In this document: positions 7,244-14,796 of the stretch, in pieces | Layout: each line of letters starts with the position of its first letter | How positions within the stretch are numbered: the stretch's first letter is position 1 | Assembly: GCA_034431315.1 (NCBI GenBank) | Contig: DAOUDK010000065.1 | Location: 24,927 to 88,926, forward strand | Reading direction: 5' to 3' | Source of the DNA: JAUWOY01 sp034431315 | GTDB taxonomy: Bacteria > Chloroflexota > Anaerolineae > VGOG01 | Length of the DNA stretch: 64,000 bases | Position numbers and translations under genes: made by a program | The notes under the pieces: model-generated | The model's input: only the letters and a program-made list of their open reading frames with translations | What the model was told of the DNA's origin: nothing | Databases searched by the model: none

Positions 7244-8116
7244 CTAAGAGCCATCAGACCATTTGGCTAACAATGGCCGTGGATCAACGTAGTGACGATC
7301 CAACTCAAAGCCATCGCTATCCAGACCCAGGGCGATGCCCAAAAGCTGGGTGAAATACAAAACGGGAATGGGCTGGAACCCGGCGTGCCGGCTGCCCATC
7401 GCCTTCTGCCTCTTGTCCAGATTGAACTGGCAGAGGGGACAATTGGTCACCACCAACTCGGCTCCGCTCCGCTGGGCCGAATCCAAGATGGTAAAACTCA
7501 TTTCCGCTGTCACCTCGACCGACTTGATCGCCAGGTAGGCCCCGCAGCACTCGCCCCGGTGGGAATAGTCCACCGCCTCAGCTCCCAGCGCCGTCATCAG
7601 ATCATCTAGTGCGCGGGGATTCTCTGGGTCGTCGTAAGCCACTTCATCCGGAGGGCGGAGGACCATGCAGCCGTAGTAGGCAGCGACCTTCAACCCCGAA
7701 AGGGGCTTCTTGACCGCCTCTTTGATCTTGTCGAATCCGATGTCATCGCGCAATATCTGCAATAAATCGAGAACTTCCAGGTCGCCGCTGTAGTCCGCCT
7801 CCAGGAAGAAGTTGAGCTTCTCCCGGCTATCCTCGTCCTCGCGGATAACCCTGTTGGTGCGCTTGAGGACATTGTAGCAAGTGGAGCAGGCTACGGCCAG
7901 CCGCTGGCCTGCCTGTCGAGCGCTGATCAGCACCTGAGCCGGCCCGGCCAAATCCAACATGTTGTCAACCAGCAGGGGGAAAGTAGCTCCGCAGCAATTC
8001 CACTCTTCCAACTCAACCAGCTCCAGGCCCAGCGCTCTGGCCGAAGCTCGCGCCGAATTGTCGAAGCCCTTGCCTTTGGTGTTCAAGGTGCAGCCGGGGT
8101 AGTAAGGTATTTCCAT
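7244..8116 (-). CDS. hdrB: HdrB-type subunit with two CCG domains
   Basis: Catalytic subunit type of heterodisulfide reductases, binding non-cubane 4Fe-4S clusters, 290 residues. The start is the ATG at 8116 (MEIPYYPGCTL), which matches the family N-terminus. CCG domain 1 has WNCCGATFP followed by ACSTCYN; domain 2 has GECCGAYLA followed by NCPLCQ. The segment AAYYGCMVLRPP lies between them, as in HdrB. It is soluble. It lies 13 bp after hdrC, so the pair is one transcription unit. The true disulfide substrate in a bacterium without coenzyme M/B is unknown. Confidence 0.9.
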   Translation of the reverse strand: MEIPYYPGCTLNTKGKGFDNSARASARALGLELVELEEWNCCGATFPLLVDNMLDLAGPAQVLISARQAGQRLAVACSTCYNVLKRTNRVIREDEDSREKLNFFLEADYSGDLEVLDLLQILRDDIGFDKIKEAVKKPLSGLKVAAYYGCMVLRPPDEVAYDDPENPRALDDLMTALGAEAVDYSHRGECCGAYLAIKSVEVTAEMSFTILDSAQRSGAELVVTNCPLCQFNLDKRQKAMGSRHAGFQPIPVLYFTQLLGIALGLDSDGFELDRHYVDPRPLLAKWSDGS

Positions 8117-8129
8117 TTTCTCTCCCAAA

Positions 8130-8537
8130 CTACGAAGTATACTTGCGGAACCCACCGATGAAAGCCTGCTGGGGGAATTCGGCCAACTCTTCGGGACGGA
8201 TGGCCGTGATGTCCAGGTAATCGCCACCTCGCTGGAGCGCTATCTCCCGCAGGGCCTCCATGATGCGCGAGAGGTCAACCCCTTTGGGGCAGCGGGCGTA
8301 ACAGGTCTGGCAGGCAGCGCAGAACCAGATGGTCTCCGACTCCAGCGCCTCCTCTACCTGGCCCAACTGCACCAGGCGGATGACCTGGCTGGGCAGCATG
8401 TCCATGGCGAAGGCCACCGGACAGCCCGCCGAGCACGCGCCACACTGATAACAAGCCAAGAGGTCCTGACCGCTGATCTCCTCGATCCTGCGCACCAGGT
8501 CGTTCTTTAGCACCTTGGCCGATAGCCTGATCCTCAT
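8130..8537 (-). CDS. hdrC: HdrC-type ferredoxin subunit
   Basis: 135-residue subunit with two 4Fe-4S motifs, CYQCGACSAGCPV (about residues 31-43) and CAACQTCYARCPKG (about 74-87). The spacing and the PSQVIRLVQLGQVEEAL segment between them are typical of HdrC. It passes electrons between HdrA and HdrB. It sits between the fumarase beta gene (5 bp upstream) and hdrB (13 bp downstream), which argues for co-expression of fumarase and Hdr genes. Soluble, no signal peptide. Confidence 0.9.
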   Translation of the reverse strand: MRIRLSAKVLKNDLVRRIEEISGQDLLACYQCGACSAGCPVAFAMDMLPSQVIRLVQLGQVEEALESETIWFCAACQTCYARCPKGVDLSRIMEALREIALQRGGDYLDITAIRPEELAEFPQQAFIGGFRKYTS

Positions 8538-8542
8538 GCCGC

Positions 8543-9097
8543 CTAATCCTCCACCCGATACTTCGCTTTCCCCTGCTCGTAGGCATCCCCGCCGTGCATG
8601 TCGTTGACCACGATGGCCGGGAAGTCCTCCACCCTCAGCTTGCGCAGCGCTTCAGCGCCCAGGTCCTCGTAGGCGATGACCTCGGCCTCTTTGATGCTAT
8701 CGGCGATGAGAGCCGCCGCCCCGCCGATGGCCGCGAAGTAGACCGCCTGGTGCTTCTTCAACGCCTCCCGCACCTCAGGGCCCCGATTGCCCTTGCCGAT
8801 CATGCCTTTTAGCCCCTGCTCCAACATGCGCGGGGCATAGGGATCCATGCGATAGGACGTCGTCGGGCCGGCGGAACCGATGGGCCGCCCCGGCCTGGCT
8901 GGCGAAGGGCCCATGTAGTAGATGATCTGCCCCCGCGGGTCCAAGGGCAGTTCCTCGCCCGCATCCAGGGCGGCGATCATCCGCTTGTGGGCCGAGTCGC
9001 GCCCCACGTAGATGATGCCCGTAATCTGCACCGCGTCGCCAGCGTGCAACTTCTCGATGACGTCATCCGTCAAAGGAGTGGTGATCTTCTTGGACAT
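8543..9097 (-). CDS. Class I fumarate hydratase beta subunit
   Basis: C-terminal-domain subunit of the two-subunit, oxygen-sensitive iron-sulfur fumarase (or the related L(+)-tartrate dehydratase), 184 residues. The start at 9097 (MSKKITTPLTDDVIEKLHAGD) fits the family; the frame extends upstream but without conservation. Motifs include GIIYVGRDSAHKRM, GPSPARPGRPIGSAGPTTSYRMD and EDFPAIVVNDMHGGD. It starts 14 bp after the alpha subunit gene. It hydrates fumarate to malate and so supplies or consumes the substrate of the Frd-like enzyme encoded in the same cluster. Confidence 0.88.
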   Translation of the reverse strand: MSKKITTPLTDDVIEKLHAGDAVQITGIIYVGRDSAHKRMIAALDAGEELPLDPRGQIIYYMGPSPARPGRPIGSAGPTTSYRMDPYAPRMLEQGLKGMIGKGNRGPEVREALKKHQAVYFAAIGGAAALIADSIKEAEVIAYEDLGAEALRKLRVEDFPAIVVNDMHGGDAYEQGKAKYRVED

Positions 9098-9111
9098 TGA
9101 TATGCCTCCCG

Positions 9112-9957
9112 TTACAAAACCGCTTCCTTGTGCCGCGCGCTGTGGCACTGGATGTTGACCGCCGCCGGCATGCTGGCGATGTGACAGGGGAAGGTCTCGA
9201 CGTGGACGGCCAGGGCGGTAATCCTCCCGCCCAACCCCTGGGGGCCGATGCCCAGCCTGTTCACCCGCTCCAGTATCTCGGCCTCCAGTTCGGCCACTTC
9301 GGGATCGGGGCTGGGCTGGCCCAGCGGGCGCATCAGCGACTTCTTGGCGATGAGGGTAGTCTGATCAATGGTGCCGCCGATGCCCACCCCAACGATGATG
9401 GGCGGACAGGGATTGGCCCCCGACTTTTCCACACACTCGACCACCCAATCAATGATCCCCTGCCTGCCGGCCGCCGGTGAGAACATCTTGAGATAGCTCA
9501 TGTTCTCGCTGCCGCCGCCTTTGGGGGCTACGGTGATCTTCAGCTTGTCCCCTGGCACGATCTCGGTGTGGATCACCGCCGGGGTGTTGTCCCTGGTGTT
9601 CACCCTGGCCGAGAAAGGCTTGTCCACCACCGACTTGCGCAGGTAGCCCTCTCGATAGCCCTGACGCACCCCCTCGTTGATGGCCTCGTTGAGATCGCCG
9701 CCCACGATGTGAACCTCCTGCCCCAGCTCGAGAAATACGACCATGAGCCCGGTATCCTGGCACAGCGGCAGCTCCCCACAGGCGGCGATGTCAGCGTTCT
9801 GGAGAATCTGGGCCAGCACCGCCTGCCCCACCGGCGAGACTTCCTTCTGGCGAGCGTTTCGCAGGGCGTCCAGCACGTCCTCGCCCAGGTAGTAGTTCGC
9901 CTCAATGCAAAGACGAGCGACCTCTCGAATTATCTGTTCAGCGCTTACCTCTCTCAC
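9112..9957 (-). CDS. Class I fumarate hydratase alpha subunit
   Basis: Catalytic iron-sulfur subunit of class I fumarase, 281 residues. GTG at 9957 (VREVSAEQIIREVARL) is preferred over the ATG at 9981 because GGAG lies 8 bases upstream of it. Cluster-binding cysteines are in PLCQDTG, ANPCPPIIVGVGIGGT and ETFPCHIASMP; APKGGGSENMSYLKMFSPAAG is the substrate region. It is the first gene of the fumarase-Hdr-Frd run. Upstream lie only a palindromic repeat and about 270 bp without a clear gene; no consensus promoter was found. Confidence 0.9.
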   Translation of the reverse strand: MREVSAEQIIREVARLCIEANYYLGEDVLDALRNARQKEVSPVGQAVLAQILQNADIAACGELPLCQDTGLMVVFLELGQEVHIVGGDLNEAINEGVRQGYREGYLRKSVVDKPFSARVNTRDNTPAVIHTEIVPGDKLKITVAPKGGGSENMSYLKMFSPAAGRQGIIDWVVECVEKSGANPCPPIIVGVGIGGTIDQTTLIAKKSLMRPLGQPSPDPEVAELEAEILERVNRLGIGPQGLGGRITALAVHVETFPCHIASMPAAVNIQCHSARHKEAVL

Positions 9958-9985
9958 TCTTCGATCTCCTTTGCCTGGCATCAGG

Positions 9986-10066
9986 GATCCAAATTCTGAA
10001 GCAGAGCGGGCTCCCACGCCCGCGGACCGGCGGCATGGGAGCCGCCTCTGCTGGCGATTTTGGATC
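9986..10066. repeat. Palindromic repeat upstream of fumarase
   Basis: Outer arms GATCCAAA (9986-9993) and TTTTGGATC (10058-10066) and inner arms GCAGAGCGGGCTCCCA and TGGGAGCCGCCTCTGC can form one long interrupted stem. Not coding. Confidence 0.75.
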
Positions 10067-10334
10067 TACTGAGCATACAAAGGGACACCTCAAATACAGG
10101 CTACAGCTTCAAAAGCCTATCTTTCTCGGTGTCCCCCACTTCTAGAGAATCACAATGCACTGCTGCTGGTCGCGCCTCGTTCCCCCTCGCCAAAGAATCC
10201 ACAACGACGCCGTCAAATTGGTCGGGCAAGAACATCAATGGCTTCCTCCTTGAACCCAGCGCGCTAAAGTATACACCTGAACTCAGTTTTGCGCAAGTGC
10301 ACACTTTCAATAGCCTTTTCAAACGAAAGCTCCC
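10067..10334. other. Gene-poor spacer with a possible gene remnant
   Basis: Between fumarase and era there is no convincing gene. A minus-strand frame (10101-10322, 73 residues) contains FDGVVVDSLARGNEARPAAV and VHCDSLEVGDTEKDRLLKL, which looks protein-like but has no good start or ribosome site. Neighbouring frames hold a short MRELSFEKAIESV piece. Together this could be a decayed toxin-like gene; I do not recognise it. Confidence 0.3.
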
Positions 10335-11288
10335 TCATGATTTCCTGCGGGGCAGCGCATACCCCAGGCGACGCAGCTCCTTCTCGTCTTTGCGCCACTT
10401 TTTGCGCACCTTGACCCACAACTCCAGGTATACCCGGTTGCCCACCAGCCGTTCGATCTCCTTTCGGGCTGCCTGGCCGATGCGCTTCAGCATGCTGCCC
10501 CCTTCGCCAATGATGATGCCTTTTTGGGAATCCTTCTCCACGAAGATGTTGGCTCCGATGTAGGTCAGGTCCTCCCGCCGCTGCTTCCACTCCCCCACGG
10601 CCACCGCTACGGCGTGAGGCACTTCTTGATGGACGAACCGCAGCACCTGCTCGCGGACAAGCTCGGCCACGAGGAAGCGCATATTCTGATCGGTGAGTTG
10701 GTCTGAGGGGTAATAGCGAGGGCCTTTGGGCAAGCGGGCCACAACGATGTCCAGTAGCTTATCGCGGTTGTCGCCTCGGGTGGCGGAGATCATCATCCAC
10801 TCATCATACTGTACCAACTCGAAATAGGCGTCGCCGTGCGGCTGCACTTTCTCAGGTGGCAACAGATCGGCCTTGTTGAGAACCAGCACGACGGGCGACT
10901 GGCCTTGCTCCTCAATCAGTTGGGCTATCTGCTCATCCTCCGCCGTGGGCCTCTCCGAGACATCAACCATGAACAGAACCACATCAGCGTCGGGGATGCT
11001 CTTGGTCGCTGTCTCCACCATGAACTCGCCCAGCTTATGGTGAGGTTGGTGGATGCCGGGCGTGTCCACGAAGATGATCTGGGCGTCGGGCCGCGTAAGG
11101 ATGCCGCGCAGACGGTGGCGCGTCGTCTGCGGCTTGGGGGAGACGATGGCGATCTTTTCCCCCAGCCAGGCGTTGATGAGGGTGGATTTGCCCACGTTGG
11201 GCTTGCCGATTACCGCCACGAACCCGGAACGGTGATCGGGTGGCAACTCGTCATCCATAATCATGTTTGCATCATTATCAATGTCCAT
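10335..11288 (-). CDS. era: GTPase Era
   Basis: Ras-like GTPase needed for 16S rRNA 3'-end maturation and 30S assembly, 317 residues. G1 is GKPNVGKST, G3 is DTPGI and G4 is NKAD. The C-terminal KH domain includes GANIFVEKDSQKGIIIGEGG and the closing LELWVKVRKKWRKDE. The ATG at 11288 is used; the frame begins with a GTG two codons earlier. A short acidic N-terminus (DIDNDANMIMDDELPPD) precedes the G domain. It is cytosolic and binds the rRNA 3' end. A heptamer repeat spacer separates it from the transporter gene upstream. Confidence 0.95.
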   Translation of the reverse strand: MDIDNDANMIMDDELPPDHRSGFVAVIGKPNVGKSTLINAWLGEKIAIVSPKPQTTRHRLRGILTRPDAQIIFVDTPGIHQPHHKLGEFMVETATKSIPDADVVLFMVDVSERPTAEDEQIAQLIEEQGQSPVVLVLNKADLLPPEKVQPHGDAYFELVQYDEWMMISATRGDNRDKLLDIVVARLPKGPRYYPSDQLTDQNMRFLVAELVREQVLRFVHQEVPHAVAVAVGEWKQRREDLTYIGANIFVEKDSQKGIIIGEGGSMLKRIGQAARKEIERLVGNRVYLELWVKVRKKWRKDEKELRRLGYALPRRKS

Positions 11289-11298
11289 CTTCACCTCG

Positions 11299-11343
11299 CG
11301 ACTCTCATTTCTCGTTTCTCACTTCTCACTTCTCATTTTTCTT
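11299..11343. repeat. Heptamer-periodic spacer (CTCATTT/CTCACTT units)
   Basis: At least five imperfect 7-base units (CTCATTT, CTCGTTT, CTCACTT, CTCACTT, CTCATTT) fill the gap between era and the upstream transporter gene and reach into the transporter stop region. Confidence 0.75.
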
Positions 11344-11971
11344 CTGACGCTCGCGCCCTGTCGCCCTCGGGCACGAGGTAAATGGCTGGCAGACTGACCA
11401 GTGTGGTTGCCCCCTTCACCAACACGTTGGAGACCACGATACTCCAGACCACGGCGTTGGGGAGCACTCCGCCAAAGGCCAGCCAGCAAAAGACCAGGCT
11501 ATCCAGTGGCACACTGACCGAGTTGCTGACGAGCACTCGCGCCCATTGATAATGACGGGTCACCCGCTCCACCCACAACTGGTAGACCTCGGTGTCAATC
11601 AATTCGGCGATCACCTCGGCCAGGATGCTGGCGATGACGATGCGCCAGACCGGGGTCAGCACCGAGGCGTAGGCATCTTGAAGCGGCCAGGAGGGATCGG
11701 GCGGCAGCGCGGCGGTAAAAGCAAAGAAGAGAGCCATGATCAGGTTGATCACCGCCGCAGCGATGATCAGCAGCCGCGCCCCGGCCGCGCCAACGACCTT
11801 GTGCACCAGGTCTCGGAGGGTGAAGGTCAGCGGATAAATGAAGGTCCCCGCATCAATGGAGAACCCGCCCACGACAGCAATCTTGAGGCTGGCCACATCG
11901 GCCAGCATCTGGGCCGCAATGTAGGCCGAGGTGACGATGATAACGTGATTAAACCTTCTTTTGTCAGACAC
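11333..11971 (-). CDS. YhhQ/VUT-family queuosine precursor transporter-like protein
   Basis: Integral membrane protein, 212 residues from the GTG at 11971 (VSDKRRFNHVIIVTSAY), with about six hydrophobic segments. Family hallmarks are the aromatic/polar helices, ADVASLKIAVVGGFSIDAGTF, and AELIDTEVYQLW in the middle. Known members take up queuine or preQ1-type precursors for tRNA modification. The reading frame extends upstream to 12040, but that part translates repeat sequence. A queuosine link fits the epoxyqueuosine-reductase-like gene elsewhere in the window only loosely. Start choice is moderately certain. Confidence 0.75.
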   Translation of the reverse strand: MSDKRRFNHVIIVTSAYIAAQMLADVASLKIAVVGGFSIDAGTFIYPLTFTLRDLVHKVVGAAGARLLIIAAAVINLIMALFFAFTAALPPDPSWPLQDAYASVLTPVWRIVIASILAEVIAELIDTEVYQLWVERVTRHYQWARVLVSNSVSVPLDSLVFCWLAFGGVLPNAVVWSIVVSNVLVKGATTLVSLPAIYLVPEGDRARASEEK

Positions 11972-12004
11972 GGTTACTGTGCCCTCCCCCCACACCGCTA
12001 CCAA

Positions 12005-12279
12005 GGGGCGTCCTCGCCCCGCGTAGGGCCAGTTCACCACGAAATCGGGGCGGGGACGCCATAGGCATCAAGCTAATATGGCAGCTTGCGGAAAAAAGGT
12101 TGCTGGCCCAGCCCCGCCGTGGCATGAAGTGCCACGGCTACGGAGCTGCCACCCCGTAAACGGGGTTCTTGAGCCCGATTCATCGGGCGGCAGCTCTGTA
12201 GCACGGCCACTTCATGGCCGTGCGGCCTCGGCAAGCACAACATAATCCTTAACTTGATGCGTATGGGCGAGGACGCCCC
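12005..12279. repeat. Composite inverted-repeat element with nested hairpins
   Basis: Perfect 15-base ends GGGGCGTCCTCGCCC (12005-12019) and GGGCGAGGACGCCCC (12265-12279) enclose several hairpins: CCGTGGC/GCCACGG (12117-12137), CCCCG/CGGGG (about 12152-12165), GCCCGA/TCGGGC (12173-12188), GCACGGCC/GGCCGTGC (12201-12223). An outer pair CGGAGCTGCC/GGCAGCTCTG surrounds the middle ones. The 12041-12310 stretch has no gene. Confidence 0.8.
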
Positions 12280-12310
12280 TCTGTAGCACGGCAGTCTTTT
12301 GCCCATCCGT

Positions 12311-13237
12311 TTATCCGCTATCCATCCGTTGTTCCCAAAGCCGGCAAAACGCACACAGCTCCGGCGCCGTGGTCGGCTGACCACAGTTCTGGCAATCGTG
12401 CAGCTCCAATGCTTTCTCTCGCACCGAGAGCAGTCCCTCCCTCTTGACCTTCAGAAAACTGAGGTAGAAGCTCAGCTTGGCCCCTGGCGAGCGGCTCTCT
12501 AATTGGTTGAGGAGCTTTTTATAGAAGATGGTTTTAGAGCCTTCGGCGTGGGGGCACTCGTCGTAGATGTAATCAATGCCCCGCACGATGGCGTAGGCCG
12601 CCGTCTCCCGCTCGTAGAGGCGGACGAAGGGTTTGACCTTGCGGGCCAGCCGGGGATAGGTGGAGGGGAGGACGGGAGACTGGCGGGCCAGATAGCCCAC
12701 CTGCCAGTGAAGGGTGTTCTGCATCAGGACGGCGGCCTCATCGTCCAGGTTATGCCCGGTGGCGATGGCATGGTAGCCGCCCTGGTAGGCCAGGCGATTC
12801 ATGATGTGGCGCTTCACCAGCCCGCAAAGCGCACAGGGCTTGAGTCCTCGCCGCGTCCTCCGCGCCAGCTCCGGAACGCTCTCGCCATAAGTCTGCTTGA
12901 CGTCCACCACGTGCAGCGTCAGGCCGCGCGCCTCGGCGAAGGCCTCCGCCTTGAGCTGGGACGCCGCCGAGTAGCCGTCGTCGCCGCCGATCCCCAGGCC
13001 GATGTACATCCCGTCGGCGCGATAGCCGAGCTGCGACAACACGTCCCACAGCGCCAGACTATCCTTGCCGCCGGAGACGGCCACCAGCAGTTGGTCGTCA
13101 GTGCCAAACATGCGGTACTTCTCGATGGCGCGCTGCGTGTAGTTTACGAACCACTCCACAAAATGCTCAGCGCACAGCGCCAACCGGTGCTGCCGCATGC
13201 CGATCACCGCCACGCCGCCACACTTTTTGCACTTCAT
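12311..13237 (-). CDS. ttuA: TtuA/TtcA-family tRNA 2-thiolation ATPase
   Basis: ATP-pyrophosphatase that activates a tRNA uridine or cytidine for sulfur insertion, 308 residues. The start is the ATG at 13237 (MKCKKCGG) with GAGGT six bases upstream. It carries an N-terminal zinc motif (CKKCGG, and CAEH further on), the PP-loop SGGKDSL near residue 60, the cysteine motif CALCGLVKRH, TGHNLDDEA, and a C-terminal zinc motif (CQNCGQPTTAPELCAFC). The two zinc sites are those of the TtuA/NcsA branch. The neighbouring upstream gene (22 bp away) encodes a ubiquitin-like carrier ending in GG, as expected for a TtuA-TtuB sulfur relay. Confidence 0.85.
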   Translation of the reverse strand: MKCKKCGGVAVIGMRQHRLALCAEHFVEWFVNYTQRAIEKYRMFGTDDQLLVAVSGGKDSLALWDVLSQLGYRADGMYIGLGIGGDDGYSAASQLKAEAFAEARGLTLHVVDVKQTYGESVPELARRTRRGLKPCALCGLVKRHIMNRLAYQGGYHAIATGHNLDDEAAVLMQNTLHWQVGYLARQSPVLPSTYPRLARKVKPFVRLYERETAAYAIVRGIDYIYDECPHAEGSKTIFYKKLLNQLESRSPGAKLSFYLSFLKVKREGLLSVREKALELHDCQNCGQPTTAPELCAFCRLWEQRMDSG

Positions 13238-13259
13238 GAATGTACCTCGCGCACTGGGG

Positions 13260-13451
13260 CTATCCACCTGATATCACCGCCACCAACCTGATCACGTCGC
13301 CCTGGCGGATGATCGTCGCTTCGTTGATCAGCTTGCCGTCGCGCACGGGCAGGACAGCCTGAGGATCCAGCCCTACTTTCAGGATGGCATCTCGCACCGT
13401 CATCCCAGCCCGCACTTCCCACTCCTTGTCTCGGAACATCACCTTGACCAT
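13260..13451 (-). CDS. ttuB: ThiS/MoaD-like sulfur carrier (TtuB-like)
   Basis: 63-residue ubiquitin-fold protein starting MVKVMFRDKEWEVRAG and ending VISGG, with the terminal Gly-Gly that is adenylated and thiocarboxylated in this family. It lies directly upstream of the TtuA-like gene, so the pair probably forms a tRNA thiolation operon. The ATG at 13451 is preferred; the frame extends to 13529 through promoter and terminator sequence. Its own promoter is at 13501-13529. A damaged second copy lies at 14452-14676 and a short third fragment near 21.2 kb. Confidence 0.8.
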   Translation of the reverse strand: MVKVMFRDKEWEVRAGMTVRDAILKVGLDPQAVLPVRDGKLINEATIIRQGDVIRLVAVISGG

Positions 13452-13500
13452 ACTCCACTCCCCGTCCACTGCGAAATCTGTGCACCGTCTGACAGGAGAT

Positions 13501-13529
13501 AGTATAATGCAAAAAGCCACCTGCGTCAA
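13501..13529 (-). promoter_or_regulatory. Sigma-A-type promoter of ttuB-ttuA, embedded in a terminator
   Basis: Reading the minus strand, TTGACG (13524-13529) and TATACT (13501-13506) are separated by exactly 17 bases. The -35 box lies in the loop and stem of the upstream transcription terminator. Confidence 0.75.
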
Positions 13530-13542
13530 CTACGCAGGTGGC
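13510..13542 (-). terminator. Intrinsic terminator upstream of ttuB
   Basis: GCCACCTGCG (13516-13525) pairs with CGCAGGTGGC (13533-13542), and on the minus strand the stem is followed by TTTTTG. It ends the transcript of the (now truncated) cold-shock gene. Confidence 0.8.
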
Positions 13543-13571
13543 TTCTCTGTGTTACTGCGGTTCTCTTGAGC

Positions 13572-13680
13572 CTAGAGGCTCATTACGTCGGCGGCCTGAG
13601 GGCCTTTGGGGCTGCTCTCGATGGTGAACTCCACCCGGTCGCCTTCGTTCAGGTTGCGAAAACCGTCGCCCTGGATGGCT
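13572..13680 (-). pseudogene. 3' fragment of a cold-shock protein gene
   Basis: The frame reads [20 protein letters not shown] and ends AADVMSL, nearly identical to the last 35 residues of the intact cold-shock protein at 14797-15006. Homology stops at about 13680, and the RNA-binding first half is missing. It shares the duplicated block with the ttuB promoter region and was cut when the DNA carrying the NYN gene came to lie upstream. Confidence 0.85.
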
Positions 13681-13732
13681 GCGATTCGAGAGAATTTAGC
13701 GTGGTTGGAAAACAGAGGCTAACATTGCGTTG

Positions 13733-14344
13733 TTATCGCCACCTCGACGGTCGCCGAAGCACAAACCCATCGGCCTTGACGACCTCGTCGGGAAACACGC
13801 TCTTGGCAAGCGTAGTTCGGTCGAGGTGGAGACAGACATCCGCAACACTTTTGAGAGCATTGGAGTGTCTCTTGGGCGGGAACACTACGATCACGTGCTT
13901 TTGGGGGAACAACTGCTTGACCTTTTTTACTGGGCCAACCAGGTCGCCATCAGCAGAGATGAGCAATGCGATGTCAAAGTTATCCTGGGAAGCGTCGGTC
14001 AATAGTTCCATAGCGATGTTCACGTCGGTCATTTTCTCATGGTGTGTGGTGTAGGTATGGCCGCATTTCCGACACGTGATTTTGTCTGCCAGGTAATGCC
14101 CGTAGTAGATGTGGAAATCAGGCAGTGTGCCGAGGGCTTCGAGAAAAGTGACCTGTCGTCGCTGTTTATCAGGAGGGTATTTTACTTTCGCCGTGAAATA
14201 CTTGGTCGCGGCCAGCGTTTGATCCGGCCTCAAAAGATACTGGCTGACTTTTTGGATGTTCAGCCAATAGAAGCGCTTCCAGCCTTTGGCGCGCAGGCCA
14301 AAGTAGAGATTAAAACCGTCAACGTAAGCGATGACACGTTTCAT
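13733..14344 (-). CDS. NYN-domain (PIN-like) putative RNase
   Basis: 203-residue protein of the LabA/DUF88-type NYN family, expected to be a metal-dependent RNase. Acidic residues are in YVDGFNLYFG (residues 6-15), TDVNIAMELL (about 104) and ISADGDLVGPVKKV (about 126), the usual PIN-like triad. A short CRKCGHTYTTHH insertion could bind zinc. The ATG at 14344 is used. It sits between the two copies of a duplicated ttuB/cold-shock block and interrupts one cold-shock copy, so it probably arrived by insertion. No partner gene is adjacent. Base composition is slightly more AT-rich than the metabolic genes nearby. Confidence 0.85.
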   Translation of the reverse strand: MKRVIAYVDGFNLYFGLRAKGWKRFYWLNIQKVSQYLLRPDQTLAATKYFTAKVKYPPDKQRRQVTFLEALGTLPDFHIYYGHYLADKITCRKCGHTYTTHHEKMTDVNIAMELLTDASQDNFDIALLISADGDLVGPVKKVKQLFPQKHVIVVFPPKRHSNALKSVADVCLHLDRTTLAKSVFPDEVVKADGFVLRRPSRWR

Positions 14345-14451
14345 AACACAGCCTTGGCCCATAAAGGGACAGCCCCCCTTGCGGGGGGCGTCGGGCCGGA
14401 GATGCTATCTCCGGCGGGGTTGCTCATATTATATCTGATTCTTGATAGTTG

Positions 14452-14676
14452 TCAAATAGGCCGGCGATCCCGGCCGCTACGTCGGCTTTGCCGAGGAAGA
14501 TGACGGCGCAGAATCGTCACTTCGTTGATCAGGCCGCTACGTACATGTGATGAAGCGGCGCCGTCGCGCACGGACAGAACAGCCTGCGGGGCCAGCCCTA
14601 CTTTCAGGATGGCATCTCGCACCGTCATCCCAGCCCGCACTTCCCACTCCTTGTCTCGAAACATCACCTTGACCAT
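14452..14676 (-). pseudogene. Degenerate second copy of ttuB
   Basis: The first 39 codons (MVKVMFRDKEW to VRDG) match ttuB with two substitutions. Then a short insert built on a GCCGCT...AGCGGC imperfect palindrome adds AASSHVRS, after which LINEVTI matches again before the frame is lost. The terminal Gly-Gly is gone, so it cannot act as a sulfur carrier. Confidence 0.8.
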
Positions 14677-14725
14677 ACTCCACTCCCCGTCCACTGCGGA
14701 ATCTGTGCCCTGTCTGACAGGAGAT

Positions 14726-14767
14726 AGTATAATGCAAAAAGCCACCTGCGTCAACTACGCAGGTGGC
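14726..14767 (-). promoter_or_regulatory. Second terminator/promoter overlap, downstream of csp
   Basis: Same arrangement as at 13501-13542: stem GCCACCTGCG/CGCAGGTGGC (14741-14750, 14758-14767) ends the cold-shock transcript. TTGACG (14749-14754) and TATACT (14726-14731) with a 17-base spacer would drive the degenerate ttuB copy. Confidence 0.75.
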
Positions 14768-14796
14768 TTCTCTGTGTTACTGCGGTTCTCTTGAGC

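Noticed and set aside
10101..10322. Small gene upstream of fumarase
   Set aside because: The frame has a protein-like second half but no ribosome site and no matching first half; it is kept only as a possible remnant.
11972..12040. Longer N-terminus for the YhhQ-type protein
   Set aside because: The added residues are translated from the inverted-repeat element at 12005-12279 and precede the first family-like hydrophobic segment.
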